This document shows, in pieces, positions 1 to 13,061 of a stretch of 64,000 nt of DNA (position 1 is its first letter; each line of letters begins with the position of its first letter). The position numbers and the translations under genes were made by a program. Below the pieces are notes generated by a model. The model was not told where the DNA came from and did not search any database. It worked only from the letters and a program-made list of their open reading frames with translations. Source of the DNA: Enchytraeus crypticus (taxonomy: Eukaryota > Annelida > Clitellata > Enchytraeida > Enchytraeidae); assembly GCA_905160935.1 (NCBI GenBank), contig CAJHZI010000695.1, forward strand, positions 725,262-789,261, written 5' to 3'.

Positions 1-43
<43 letters not shown>

Positions 44-285
44 AAGAGAAGAGAAGAGAAGAGAAGAGAAGAGAAGAGAAAGAGTGAATAGAATGAGAGA
101 GATTTAAATCGAGATGTAGAAAGTGTGAGATAGAAAGAAATAGAGAGAGGGAGAGATACAGAGAGAGAGAGAGAGAGAGAGTAAGAGAAGAGTGAGAATG
201 ATGGATTAAAAAATGAGTGAGAAAGCGTGGAATTGAAAGAGAGAGACAGATAGAGAGAGAGAGATGAAAGGAGTGAGATAGAGGA
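1..285. repeat. (AG)n/(GAA)n microsatellite
   Basis: Purine-rich simple repeat: an almost pure AG run at the left edge, then AAGAG units and further AG blocks to about 270. The pyrimidine-strand reading frames here are artefacts of composition. It lies in the intron or flank upstream of the first recognised PDZ exon. Confidence 0.9.
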
Positions 286-424
286 AGATGGACTGGTTAA
301 TTAAGTTCCTCTCCTCATATCTATACGTACGTGTCTCGTGGTATCGTTTGTTTGGCTGTGTGTCACAGTGTGTATGCTTACGTGCTATGTACCTCATTAA
401 GATAATGTCAAACTTAAATATGGG

Positions 425-540
425 ATACTTGCGCCAACAAAAGGCAACGATTACTAGTAACCATGGAGAGGAATGGAGGAAATAAAGAAAACTACTAAAA
501 CAGAAACCAAGAAAGGAAACTATAAAGCACATGGGGTATG
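425..540 (+). repeat. Tail fragment of the 5S-derived SINE family
   Basis: The stretch with GGCAACGATTACTAGTAACC and ATGGAGAGGAATGGAGGAAA matches the reverse complement of the tails of the 5S-derived SINE copies near 33050, 38920 and 42190. The 5S-like head is absent. A similar tail fragment in the opposite sense lies near 6120-6285. Confidence 0.45.
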
Positions 541-839
541 TCATGTGTGAAGCTATACGAACAAAAAAACAAAATAAAATAAATTTAGCTTTGAAGCCAC
601 ATCCGCACTAGAAAGTGGTTTTGCCTCATCGTTAATTAATTCAAGGCTGAACATTTAAATTAATACGGTGGATATTGATCAAAAATCAATCGATAACGAA
701 GTCCTACTATCGACCCTGATGTCCATCAATCTTGTAGGCCAAGCATTCAGCACATCAATCTGTTGAAATTTAACATCCGTTTTGTTGTGTTGTAAATATC
801 AGAGGTCTGTTGAAACTATATATCACTATCTCTCATTGT

Positions 840-1190
840 CTCTGCTTCTATCTCTCTCATTTTATCTCTCTCTCCCCCTCTCTCTCTCTCTCAAGCTATC
901 TTCTCTCTCTCTATCTCTTGCTCTCTTTCTCGCTCTCTTTCTGAAGATATATCTCTCTTAGTACACTGCTTGTGGGCAGGTCCATATTATATAAGGCCCC
1001 CATTCTTCTCTGTTCTGCTTTTCTCTTCACTTGCACTTATGAATGGATCTTTAAATCATCTAACATACCTAGTCTCGGCCTGCCTCTGCCTCTATATCCT
1101 TCCATTCTACCTCCTATGACCTATTTTAATATACTTTCCCCCCTTAGAATGTGTTCTATCCAACTCTTCTTCCTATTTCTTAATACATAA
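840..1190 (+). repeat. (CT)n tract plus interspersed repeat P
   Basis: A long CT-rich tract is followed by a copy of a short interspersed repeat (called P here) whose consensus starts TTAGTGCACTGCCTACTGGC and contains TCCATGGTATATAACGCC, then CCACTCTTCTCTGTCTTCCG. Other copies lie at about 7136-7252, 15690-15748 (minus), 16556-16712, 35745-35950 (inverted pair), 37093-37178 and 62395-62460. Nearly all are preceded by a CT or TTC simple repeat. No coding capacity is seen; the family is not one I can name. Confidence 0.7.
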
Positions 1191-1254
1191 GAAATGTCTG
1201 AAAATTACAGCGAGTTTTTGTATTTAACTTAAAATTTGAGTACCTCGCCAGGTG

Positions 1255-1480
1255 TCACGCACATCACTGACATATCGGTAAGATACTCGACCGCGGATTA
1301 GTATGTGCGGGGTTCAAATCCTGGGCTCGCCCGTCACTGACATCGCTTTCGAGTAAGGAAACTGGCATTAATGTTAATTTCGGTATTTAATTTATGAAGC
1401 GTTTAATGCTAGTGCTGGAATTAGTAGGAACTCTATTTAAGTTTCTTATAATGACCCTCTCTGTATTTGAAGAATAAAGA
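1255..1480 (+). repeat. tRNA-derived SINE, family 1
   Basis: Contains the family core with Pol III box B GGTTCAAATCC at 1311-1321 and the adjoining CTGGGCTCGCCCGTCACTGA. The 5' part is rearranged, so box A is degenerate. The 3' end runs into an AATAAAGAAATGAAT tail. Other copies in this window lie on both strands; see the family entry at 6655. Confidence 0.8.
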
Positions 1481-1611
1481 AATGAATAGATAAACTATAG
1501 CATTACCATCTTCTACCTTCATTTTTCAACTGTATACTATATTATCACCTGTTATAGTATAAATGTGAGATGCTGTCATGGATGACGATAGCCCTGTGGT
1601 GTTGTGCACAG

Positions 1612-1746
1612 TTGAGCACGGAGTGGACGCAGCTGGAGGTCATTAACCTCATCAACGACGGGTCGGGCCTGGGATTCGGCATCATAGGAGGCAAGAGCAC
1701 AGGAGTGGTGGTGAAGACCATCATACCAGGGGGCGTGGCAGATAGG
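1612..1746 (+). CDS. MPDZ: MPDZ exon: PDZ2, first half
   Basis: Follows acceptor TTGTGCACAG and ends GCAGATAGG before donor GTGAGT, phase 0 at both ends. It encodes a PDZ carboxylate-binding loop [14 protein letters not shown], then IIPGGVADR, which closely matches MUPP1/PATJ PDZ2. The last 70 bases of the exon with its donor are repeated, about 94% alike, at 1856-1926. Confidence 0.9.
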
Positions 1747-4700
1747 GTGAGTACGATACAATACAATACGATACAATAGAATAGAGTACAATACAATACA
1801 AGACGATACAATAGGATACAATAGAATACGATACAATACAATACATTAAGATACATCATAGGAGGCAAGAGCACAGGGGTCGTCGTGAAGACCATTATAC
1901 CAGGGGGTGTGGCAGATAGGGTGAGCAATGCAATACAATAGGATACGATACTCTACGATACGATAGAATACAATACAATACGAAACAATACGACATTATG
2001 CAATACGATGCAATACAATGCAATACTATACGATGCGATACAATACAATAGAATACAATACGATATGATACGATAAAATACAATAAGACATGATACTATA
2101 CGATACAATACAATGCGACATAATACACTACAATTCATTACAACATATTACAATATAATACAATGCCATGCTGAACGATACAATACAATACAGTGGATAC
2201 AGTACAGTACAGTGCAATGCAATACAGTGCGATACGGTACGGCACGATACAGTACAATACAATACAATTCAATTCAATGCAATGCAATACAATATGTATA
2301 ATACCGTGCAGTGCAAACCGTTCAATACAAAAAAAAATATCAGTATATTGATGTTGGATGTCGAACTCATTGATTGATTGATTGATTGACTGATTGATTG
2401 ATTGACTGGCTGACTGATTGATTGATTGATTGACAGACTGATTGATTGATTGACTGACAGACTGATTGATTGACAGATAGATTGATTGATTTTAATATAG
2501 GTGACATCAACGTGCGTGGCATGGGTTCAGAACAGGTGGCCTGATTGATTGACTGATTGATTGATTGATTGATTGATACAGGACGGTAGACTGCACAGTG
2601 GGGATCACGTGCTACAGATAGGTGACATCAACGTACGTGGCATGGGTTCAGAACAAGTGGCCTCAGTTCTGCGTCAATCAGGGGCTCATGTCAGGCTAAT
2701 AGTGGCCCGGGCCATAGTTGAACCCCCACCTGAGTACCCCGCCTACGCGCCCATCATACCAACAGACCACCTGAGCGAGCATGTGCTGCAGCTAAACGCT
2801 ATTCTCAATGGTTACGCCGTCACACCTGATGACCCCACAGCTGCTGCAGCTGCTGATCCGCTGCTGGCCGGTGCTGAGGCAGCTGCTACTGCTGAGTCAT
2901 TGCTGTCAGCAGCTGTAGCTAGACAAATGGTAGCAGCTAGCAATGCAGCAGTCGCCATGTTGAGTCAGTCTAGAAAGAACATCCTGCTACCTGCTGAGGT
3001 TCATCCTGTATGTCCGTTTATCTGTTTGTCTGTCTCTGTATATGTTCCTCTGTGTGCCTTTAGTTGTATCTCTGTCCCTTTTTTTATGCGTATCTTTCAT
3101 GTATGCACGACTTGGAACTAAATATACAAATGTACATTTAGAAGGTACTAGAAGAACATAAATATACTTAGACTAAATTATTTATACTTATGTACTGAAA
3201 TGCTATAAATATTGCCCCATACACTAAATTAAATGCTGTGTGATGTAGCAGCTGAGTGATGTAGCAGCTGTGTGATGTAGCAGCTGTCTGATGTAGCAGC
3301 TGTGTGATGTAGCAGCTGTGTGATGTAGCAGCTGTGTGATGTAGCAGTTGTGTGGATGTAGCAGCTGTGTGATGTAGCAGTTGTGTGGATGTAGCAGCTG
3401 TGTGATGTAGCAGCTGTGTGATGTAGCAGCTGTGTGATGTAGCAGCTGTGTGGATGTAGCAGCTGTGTGATGTAGCAGCTGTGTGGATGTAGCAGCTGCT
3501 GTTAGAACGTTAAAGAAGAGATCGTAGGTTCTGATCATCTCTGACACTTTTGTTTTGAAAACATACTTTAAACTTAGCTTATTGCTTTTTGTATGTGTGT
3601 GTATATTGTGTATGTGTGCACATATGTGTGTGTGTGCCTGTATGTGTATTTGTGTGCGCCTGTATGTGTATGTGTGCCTGTATGTGTATGTATGTGTGCA
3701 CGTATGTGTATGTGTGCACGTATGTGTATGTGTATGTGTGCCTCTATGTGTATGTATGTGTGCACGTATGTGTATGTGTGTGTGCCTGTATGTGTATGTG
3801 AGTGCATGTATGTGTATGTGTGTGTTGCTGTATGTATATTTGTGTGTGCTTGTATGTGTATTTGTGTGTGCCTGTATGTGTATGTGTGCCTGTATGTGTA
3901 TGTATATGTGCCTGTATGTGTATGTGTGTGTGTGTGCACGTATGTTTATGTGTGTGTGTGCCTGTATGTGTAAGTGTATGTGCCTGTATGTGTAGACGCC
4001 CACCCTATTGATAGATGATCAACCACCTGCTCTACACCTGGGGGCTGACGCTGAGGTGTTTAACGTCAAGCTCAGCAAGGATGACCGGGGGCTGGGCATA
4101 ACCATTGCTGGCTACGTCACTGACTCCTCCAGTGGAGAGAGTATGCAATCGATCAATCAATCAGTAAATCAATCAAGCGGTCAACCACTAATCTACTAAT
4201 CAGACTGATCAATTAATTAATTAATTAATCAGTTAATGAAATAAGTTGAAATGTGTTCTCTCTCTCTCTTTAGTGCACAAATCTCACAAATCTCCAATAA
4301 TACTAACTCGAACAATTTAGAGACTACCGGGATCAATGTGATACCCCTATAATTATTAACGTCATTTACATCACCAAGTCTGTCTTTTAACGAGGGGACA
4401 ATAATTATATCTTTGTTATTACCAACAATGTCTTTATCAAAATATAATTTTAACTTTGATTAAATGCTGCTTTATACTTGTATTATTTAATGTTAATGTC
4501 GTAAGTGTAAAGAAGAATTTTAGTTAAATAACTACAATTGAGTGGTTGAATGATTCTCAGATGTTGGATAATGATTGCTAATGCTAGATATCATGATGGA
4601 CGTTGTGATATTGACAGAAGATGAAGTGGCTGGTATATTTATAAGAAGTGTCGCTGAAGGTAGCGCTGCAGCACTGAACGGTGGACTGAAAGTACATGAT

Positions 4701-6290
4701 CAGATCATCGAGGTACCTTATCAGTTGATAAACTTATCAGTTGATAAACTTATCAGTTGATAAACTTATCAGTTGATAAACTTATCAGTTCATAAACTTA
4801 TCAGTTCATAAACTTATCAATATATTCACCTCATCAGTTGACAAACTTATAAATACTTTCATGATATCAGCTGATAAACTTAACATTGTCTTCAGCTTTT
4901 CAGCTGATAAACTTATCAATACATTCATTTTATCAGTCACTCTATCAGCTAATAGATTCAAAATATCAGCTGACCAATCGTCTGTATTTCCAATAATAAT
5001 TTAACGTTCTCTTAAAAATCTACCAATCAGTCGATAGTCAATAATCAGCAACTGTTTTTTTTTAATTGATGGACTTTGAATGTTAGAATTATACATGTTT
5101 ATAACGTCGACTTAAAAAAGCTAATTAGACTAATGTTAACGTCAGTTTCATCAACTAATATCTAATAATGTATATATAATGTACCTGTAACTATATACTT
5201 ATTGTTTGTTAAATTGTTTGATAGACTGATTGATTGATTGATTGATTGATTGTTGCAGGTGGACAATCAATCACTGCAAGGCTATTCTAACCAGCAGGCT
5301 GTGGAGGTATTACGTAACACGGGTGACGTGGTAACACTGAAGCTCGCTAGATACAAGCAAGGTGGCTCCATCTACGATCAAATAATCCACAAGTCCGGAG
5401 AACATATCGACACGTCAGGTGCCTATGTCAAATTTTATGACGTTCCGATAGCTAGAAGTCGATAAGTTTATCCAGAGGATAGCCACTGTTGGATTTTATG
5501 AACTTTACAATCCGCTAGTATCAGTTGATTTACGTCCAATTTTATGACGTTCCGATAGCTAGAAATCTACAAGTTTATCCAGGGGAAAGCTACTGTTAGA
5601 TTTTATGAACTTCTCAATCCGCTAATATCCGCTGATTTATCTGTTGATTTAGCATCTTAAATTCCACCGGTTAAGCTTGTTGCTTATTCGCTAAATTCTA
5701 ACGTGTATGGGAAATTCTTTCTGGGACATTTTAAGCGCGCTGGTCGCACTAGCCAATAGCAGAGCTCAAAGATCTTCTATCGCTTTGAATTCTTGGAAAT
5801 TTAACGTTATCGAGTTAGGCTGAGATTGTGATCGAGATTGTTTCAAAAAACGGAAAAAAATAAAAAAGATAACTTAATATTTGCATAAAGCGAATATTAA
5901 GTTATCAGGGCAACTAAGACCAAATCTATAATTGGTTAAAAGTTTTATCGTTTACACATAAAATGGGCCATAACTCTATCATTGGCTGTGTCACACCACA
6001 ACATCTGTATATCTAAACTAGTTTTTATGTGAGAGAATATTGCTTAAATATCATAATATTAATTATTATTATTAATCCATATATAGTTACACACCGACAT
6101 ACTGCTACACAGTTTCCTTTCTTGGTTTCTGTTTTTGTACTTTTCGTTATTCCTCCATTCCTCTCCATGGTTATTAATAACTATAATTAAGGTTTAACGT
6201 CTGTTTCCTCATTCAAGGATGATGTCGGGGACGTCTTTAGTAATCGTTGCCTTTTGTTATTACGTATTACGTAGTTTGTATTACGAGCAA

Positions 6291-6328
<38 letters not shown>

Positions 6329-7251
6329 TATCATTTTCCCTTAAATCCCAGTTTAACTAGGGTTAGGATATGAATAAACTTTCTCCACTCCTCTGTCCCA
6401 CAACATATCATCAGTCAATCCCCTATATTTTATGTCCTTCTTAATTACTGCATCCCACAACAGTTGTGGTCTACCTCTCTCTAGCTTAACATCTAGATCA
6501 CGAGTAAGTATATAATTACAGTTGCTCGTAATACGCTGTGTATTGCAGACCTTATATCTCTGGATCAGAACGATTCTCTGATCAACTCTAAACCTGTCAG
6601 TGTCCAGAGTTCTTCACTGTCAGGTTAATCAGTTATTTCCTTATGCTATGGATGGAAACAGTGGCGAAGTCGGTAAATTACTCGACCGCGGATCAGTATG
6701 TGCGGGGTTCAAATCCTGGGCTCGCCCGTCACTGACATCGTTTTCGAGTGAGGAAACCTTTAACCTTAGCTTTGTTACTAGTTTTTCTCTTAGATTACGA
6801 GGTGAAGATAGAATTAAATAAATGCGTTAAGTGAAGTGAAGGTTAAGCATTTGAAGATAAACGTTTCGACTGAGGAGTTTTTAGTTACCTTGTTCAGTAT
6901 ACGAATCAGTGATCCATTAAAAAGCGCTTGCAATTTGTGGTTAGGTTTAAAATATTATATTTAAAATATTATTAAAATAACAGGATCCATGTGACTCTTA
7001 AGTTGATCTATGGTGTTCTCATGGTGTTCTCATGTAGTGGCGAGTAATGAGGACAATCATGTTTTGTTTCTATTAAATATTTGCATTGGATCTTCCAGCA
7101 GAGCACTGAGTAGATGAACTCTATTTGATGTTTTTTAATCTCTCTATCTCTCTCACTCTTATTGCACTGCCTACTGGCAGGTCCATGGTATGTAACGTCT
7201 CCACTCTTCTATGTCTTCCGCTTTCCTCGTCATGTCCACATGTGAGTGGGT

Positions 7252-7308
<57 letters not shown>

Positions 7309-7676
7309 AATAATATATTTTATAATATATTTTAATAATATATTATGAAATATAATTAAATATGTTTATTTTTTAAATAAAATATATTTTTGCTAATATA
7401 TTTTTAATATATTATTATTATTATATATTTTTATTTATTTATTTATTTTTTATTGTGTTTTTGTTTATCTATTCTCTGGTTGTCTCTAGAAGGTCAAATG
7501 CAGTCAGACGCGGAGCAGATTCTAGCCATGAAGTGGAGTGCTATAGTGGGAGATGCCTTTGATATAATTGTAAGTATTTCTCACTCTCAAACTTTTCTAC
7601 TGGATTTAACTCCACTTATCATTAGCTCTGTTTGTCCTCATCTCCCAGGCTTAAATTTCTGTTTATGTGAGTGGGT

Positions 7677-7736
<60 letters not shown>

Positions 7737-9518
7737 TTTATTTTTTATTTATTTATTTTATTTTAATTTTTTTAATAATATATTTTATAATATATTTAAT
7801 AATATATTATGAAATATAATTAAATATGTTTATTTTTGAAATAAAATATATTTTTGCTAATATATTTTTAATATATTATTATTATTATATATTTTTATTT
7901 ATTTTTTATTGTGTTTTTGTTTACCCATTCTCTGGTTGTTTTTTATTACCGTAAATATTTCATTAAGTGTGAACACTCCTTGTGCCAAAATAGAGTTATA
8001 AATTTTTAACAAGACTTATTCCTAGAGTCTATATCAATAACCGTGACCGGTAATTGACTTAGTGTTATGACGTATAGGGACTTAACAGGAATTTAAAATA
8101 GTAGAAATAGTAGAATTAGTAGAAATGTGGTTCTCTGACTTTATATCGATTTATGCCGTAGTATTAAAATGACGTATAGAATTTAATTCTGCGCACTTCA
8201 TGCTCTTCATCTTCATCTCTGCTCTTTTGGATCAATTGAGTAAATGATTAGTTGATTGACAAACTGATTGTCTAATATTGTTTACTTGTTTAAATAATAA
8301 ATGACTAAAGCCAAGACTAACGTCAATTTCCTGCTCGATAGCATGTCAGTGACGGATGGAGCACTGGATTTGAGCCCAGCACTGACTGGTCCGCTGCGGA
8401 ACAACTTACCAACAAGCCACCGCTCAGCCAAACTGTCGGTTCTATTTATTTACAGGTGGAAACACCCTTGTGTGACAAACATGAGTGAATGAATTACTTG
8501 ACTAGTGCATAGATAAACTAATTAATTGATTTATTGATTGACTAAGTGATTGATTAATTGATTGATTGACTAAGTGACTGGGTGATTGTCAAATTGATTG
8601 ATAGATTATCGAATTTATTGATTGATTGACTAAGTGATTGCGTGATTGACAAATTGATTGATAGATTATCTAATTTATTGATTGATTGATTGACTAAGTG
8701 ACTACGTGATTGACTAATTGATTGATAGATTATCTAATTGATTGATTGATTGATTGATTGACTAAGTGACTGCGTGATTGACTAATTGATTGATAGATTA
8801 TCTAATTGATTGATTAATTGATTAATTGACTAAGTCACTGCGTGATCGACTAATTGATTGATAGATTATCTGATTGATTGATTAATTGACTAAGTCACTG
8901 CGTGATCGACTAATTGATTGATAGATTATCTAATTGACTGATTGATCACTGCCGCAGGTTGCTCAAGTCCGGAAGTTCAAGGAGACTGGAGGAATAGGGA
9001 TCAGTCTGGAGGGCACGGTGGACGTAGAGAACGGAGTGGAGGTCCATCCTCATCACTACATCCGGTCAATCTTGCCCGAGGGTCCGGTAGGACTCGATGG
9101 GAGGCTGATGAGTGGAGATGAGTTGCTCGAGGTAATCCTTCTAGTGACGATATAAATCAATCAAATTTCTTAATTATGAAGGTGTTTATCTACTAATAGT
9201 TGTAAAAAGTAAACCCGAATTATATTGATATGATCAACTATGTTGATATCTATCACTTTCAATACCACATGTTTAACTCGTTAGGCAATTTACACCATTT
9301 TCTGTATAACCAGTTCAGTGAATGTCAGAGATTTTACGCTCAGATCGGCGCGGCTGGGATTCGAACCCACGAGAGTTCCATTCACCTCAGGATCTGTCAC
9401 TTAAAACTTCATGAGTTTTAAGTGGATTGATTGATTGATTGATCAGGTGAACAGCACCAGACTGCTGGGAAGGAACCATATTGAGGTGGTCTCTATTCTC
9501 AAGGACTTGCCTCAGCTC

Positions 9519-9596
<78 letters not shown>

Positions 9597-12500
9597 CAGG
9601 TGAACAGCACCAGACTGCTGGGAAGGAACCACATTGAGGTGGTCTCTATTCTTAAGGACTTGCCTCAGCTCGTCTCTGTGGTCTGTGCTAGGAGAAAACT
9701 TCCCACACACTGTCCACCCCCTCCGCCAAACAAAGATGATCCAAATCTGGTGCCATCCCCTCGCTCCTCTTCCTCGGACCTTTCTCTCACAGAGCGCCTG
9801 TTCAAAGCCAAATCCGATCTGGAGTTATTTGCCCCAGGGGCTGGTCTGACTGGACCGGCATCATCGGTTTTGGATCACTCTGTGCTGTGCAATGGGTCTA
9901 AACTCAAGTGGAGGTCCCTGGAGCCACTGAGTGGACTGGCTCTTTGGACGAGTGACGTCATCTGTGTAGAGCTAGAGAAGGGAGAGCGAGGACTCGGCTT
10001 CAGTATTCTAGACTATCAGGTAGTTAATTTATCGTTCATTTCATCGACCTCTGACGACATATCAGGATCTATAGAAGATATTAGATATGAGCAATACTAA
10101 TAATATGAATCTTTATTTCACCCAAAGGCAGCAAATTAATATAACAGTGACAATCTAACATAGTACATAACTATACTATACTTACATATAATTACACTAT
10201 AATTCAATTTAATTAAACATAATTATGCAATAACAAATATAATTATACAAAATATGGATCACTTAATTGTAATTAATGTTTATTTGTTTAATTTATCGTC
10301 AGTTATATATACTCAATTATTTTTTCTATAAAATATATTACTATTATTTATTATTTAAAAAAGCCAATTGTTTACTTTTACTTTATTATTTATTACACTT
10401 CCATATAAAAATATAAAATGTGTGGCTGTGTTATAGCGTACTATTATCTATTATACCAATAAAAGTATATACTTTCTCAGTATCAATTTCAGTATCAAAT
10501 TTCTCAGTACCTCAGTGTCTTCTATTTTTGTGATTGTCACATTTTGCGCTTGTATTTCTGTCGCATATTGTTATATCTGATTTGATTAGAATAATTTGTG
10601 TTTGATTATTTAAGTGATTTACGGATGGACTTGCCATTTAACTGTTGTCTGACTAAATAGTTTATTTTACAAATTACGAAAAGCATTATGGACTCATTGC
10701 TGGAATTATTGACTGATTGATTGATTGATTGATTGATCGATCGATTAATTGATTGATTGATTGATTGAATGATTGATTGATTGTTTGATTGATTGATTGA
10801 TTGCTGGCTTGCTTGCTTAATTAATTAATTAATTGATTGATTGATTAATTAATTAATAGATTGATTGCTTGCTTGCTTAATTGATTGATTGATTGATTAA
10901 TTGATTGCTTGATTGATTGATCCAGGATCCCATACACAACGACGAGATAGTGATAGTTATACGTAGTTTGGTACCAGGAGGCGTGGCTCAACTTGACGGA
11001 CAGCTTGTTCCAGGAGATAGGCTGGTCTATGTTAACGACGTGAACCTTGAGAGAGTCTCATTGGACGAGGCGGTACAGACTCTCAAGACCACGCCTAGAG
11101 GTGTGGTCAGGCTGGGAATAGCCAAACCCCTGCCACTGGCGCAGTCTGACGGCAACCTAGTGGACGTCGACAAGTGCATCGTAAGATCATTAGATCTTAT
11201 AATCATCATCATCCTCCCTTGAATCCCAGTTTAACCAAGGTCGGGACACAAATAGACTGTCTCAAATCCTCACTGTCCTACACCACACCACCAGCCAATC
11301 TCCTATTTGACTTTTCCATTCGTTGAAATGTTTGTAGTAATTTAAAAGTTTTTATTTAGTATATATATTTTAAAATTTAGTCCATTCATAATTATATTTA
11401 ACTGATTTCATGAGCAACTAATGAGCAAATTCATTACTTTCAGCCGATGAGCCGCTTACGTGCAGCTGATGAGCAGCTGATGAGCAGCTGATAAGCAGCT
11501 TTTAAGTAGCTGATAAGCGGCTGATTAGCAGCTGATGAGCAGCTGATAAGCAGCTGATAAGTAGCTGATAAGCAGCTGATAAGCGGCTGATTAGCGGCTG
11601 ATTAGCAGCTGATGAGCAGCTGATGAGCAGCTATCGATCAGTTCGATATCAGCTGATCGTGTTTCAATGTTTTGTCACTGTTTTTGATTACAGCTGGATG
11701 CAGTACGATTAGAAGCAGCTGAGAGAGCTGCTGCTGCTGCTGCCGAGGCAGCAGCTGTAGTAGCAGCTAGAGAGGCAGCAGCTGAAGAAGCTGTAGTAGC
11801 AGCTGAGGAAGCTGTAGCAGCTGAGGTGTCGAGTCCTCGAGCCTCGAGATCAGCTTGCTCATCCCCAACCAACTACCAGCACGAGGTGCCTCCCCCTGTA
11901 CTATCAAAGGTGTCACTGGATGTCACTCATTTTCTTTCTATCTCTCTCTCTCTATCTACCTGTCTCTCTATCTCCCTCTATATCTGTCTCTCTCTGTCTC
12001 TCTCAATCTTTCTATCTCTTTCTCTTTTTCTGTAGTATTTAAGCGCTCTGACTGCTCGTGAGTTTAGAATGTACTGGCAGTTAGTATTGATTTGTCGTAT
12101 GTTTAGAATGAATGTATCATCAGTTCGTATTGATTTATCGTACCTCTGCTGTTCACAGAACCCCGGGCTGAATGACTCAGAACTAATCGAATCTTCCGAT
12201 CAACCTCTTCGTCCAGATGAAGCTAATAATCTAGGTCAAGGTCATCCATCAAACAGGGTCAAGGTCAACTCACCCACCGGTGCCAAGCCTCTAGTGCCTC
12301 CAAAACCTGTCTCACTCAGTCCACCAGCTGATCAGGTAGTTATCAGTCCACCAGCAGATCAGGTAGTTATCAGTCCACCAGCTGATCAGGTAGTTATCAG
12401 TCCCCCAGCTGATCAGGTAGTTATCAGTCAGCCAGCTGATCAGGTAGTTATCAGTCCACCAGCTTATCAGGCAGTTATCAGTCCACCAGCTGATCAGGTA

Positions 12501-12922
12501 GTTATCAGTCCACCAGCTGATCAAGTAGATTTTACGAGCAATTAAGTAATTTCTGCAGTACTTAATTCCAACATTCAATACATTTTTAAATTTATGAAAA
12601 TTTCGTCAAGACATTTCAATAATAGCCTATCAATTGACCTCATATTGCATGATCGTTTGTATAGAATTACTGAAGAAAGTTTTATCTCAAAAACTTCAAC
12701 ATTTGAAAATGTTTCAGTATTGTGGTTTACAGGTTTCACTGTATTTAATTGTTTGACTTTTCTTGTCTCATACTATTTCTACACTTTTATGTTGCTCTTC
12801 TTCTCTTTGGTATCTTAACAGGCTTAGTAAAAAAAACAATTAAACAGCAACCTGTGTCTCCGCTACTTTACATTTTTAAAGTTTTCTTTCGCTTAACTAA
12901 ATACACACAAATATATAATCAA

Positions 12923-12976
<54 letters not shown>

Positions 12977-13006
12977 TTGATTATATACTTGTGTGTATAT
13001 AATCAA

Positions 13007-13061
<55 letters not shown>

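Noticed and set aside
1545..2377. Tyr/Ser/Ile-rich frames over the ATACAATACG array
   Set aside because: Pure products of the repeat; no codon structure or homology.
3224..4003. Long sense and antisense frames across the TG-rich and GTAGCAGCT arrays
   Set aside because: They translate simple repeats (His/Thr or Cys/Val), overlap in all frames and lie in an intron that joins two phase-matched PDZ exons.
6655..6735. tRNA gene candidates at SINE-1 and SINE-2 copies
   Set aside because: Boxes A and B are present, but no intact cloverleaf with acceptor pairing and anticodon loop can be drawn, and the copies share long non-tRNA bodies.
8301..8492. 63-codon plus frame in the PDZ4 intron
   Set aside because: Coincides with a decayed minus SINE-1; no PDZ-related sequence and not needed for phase.
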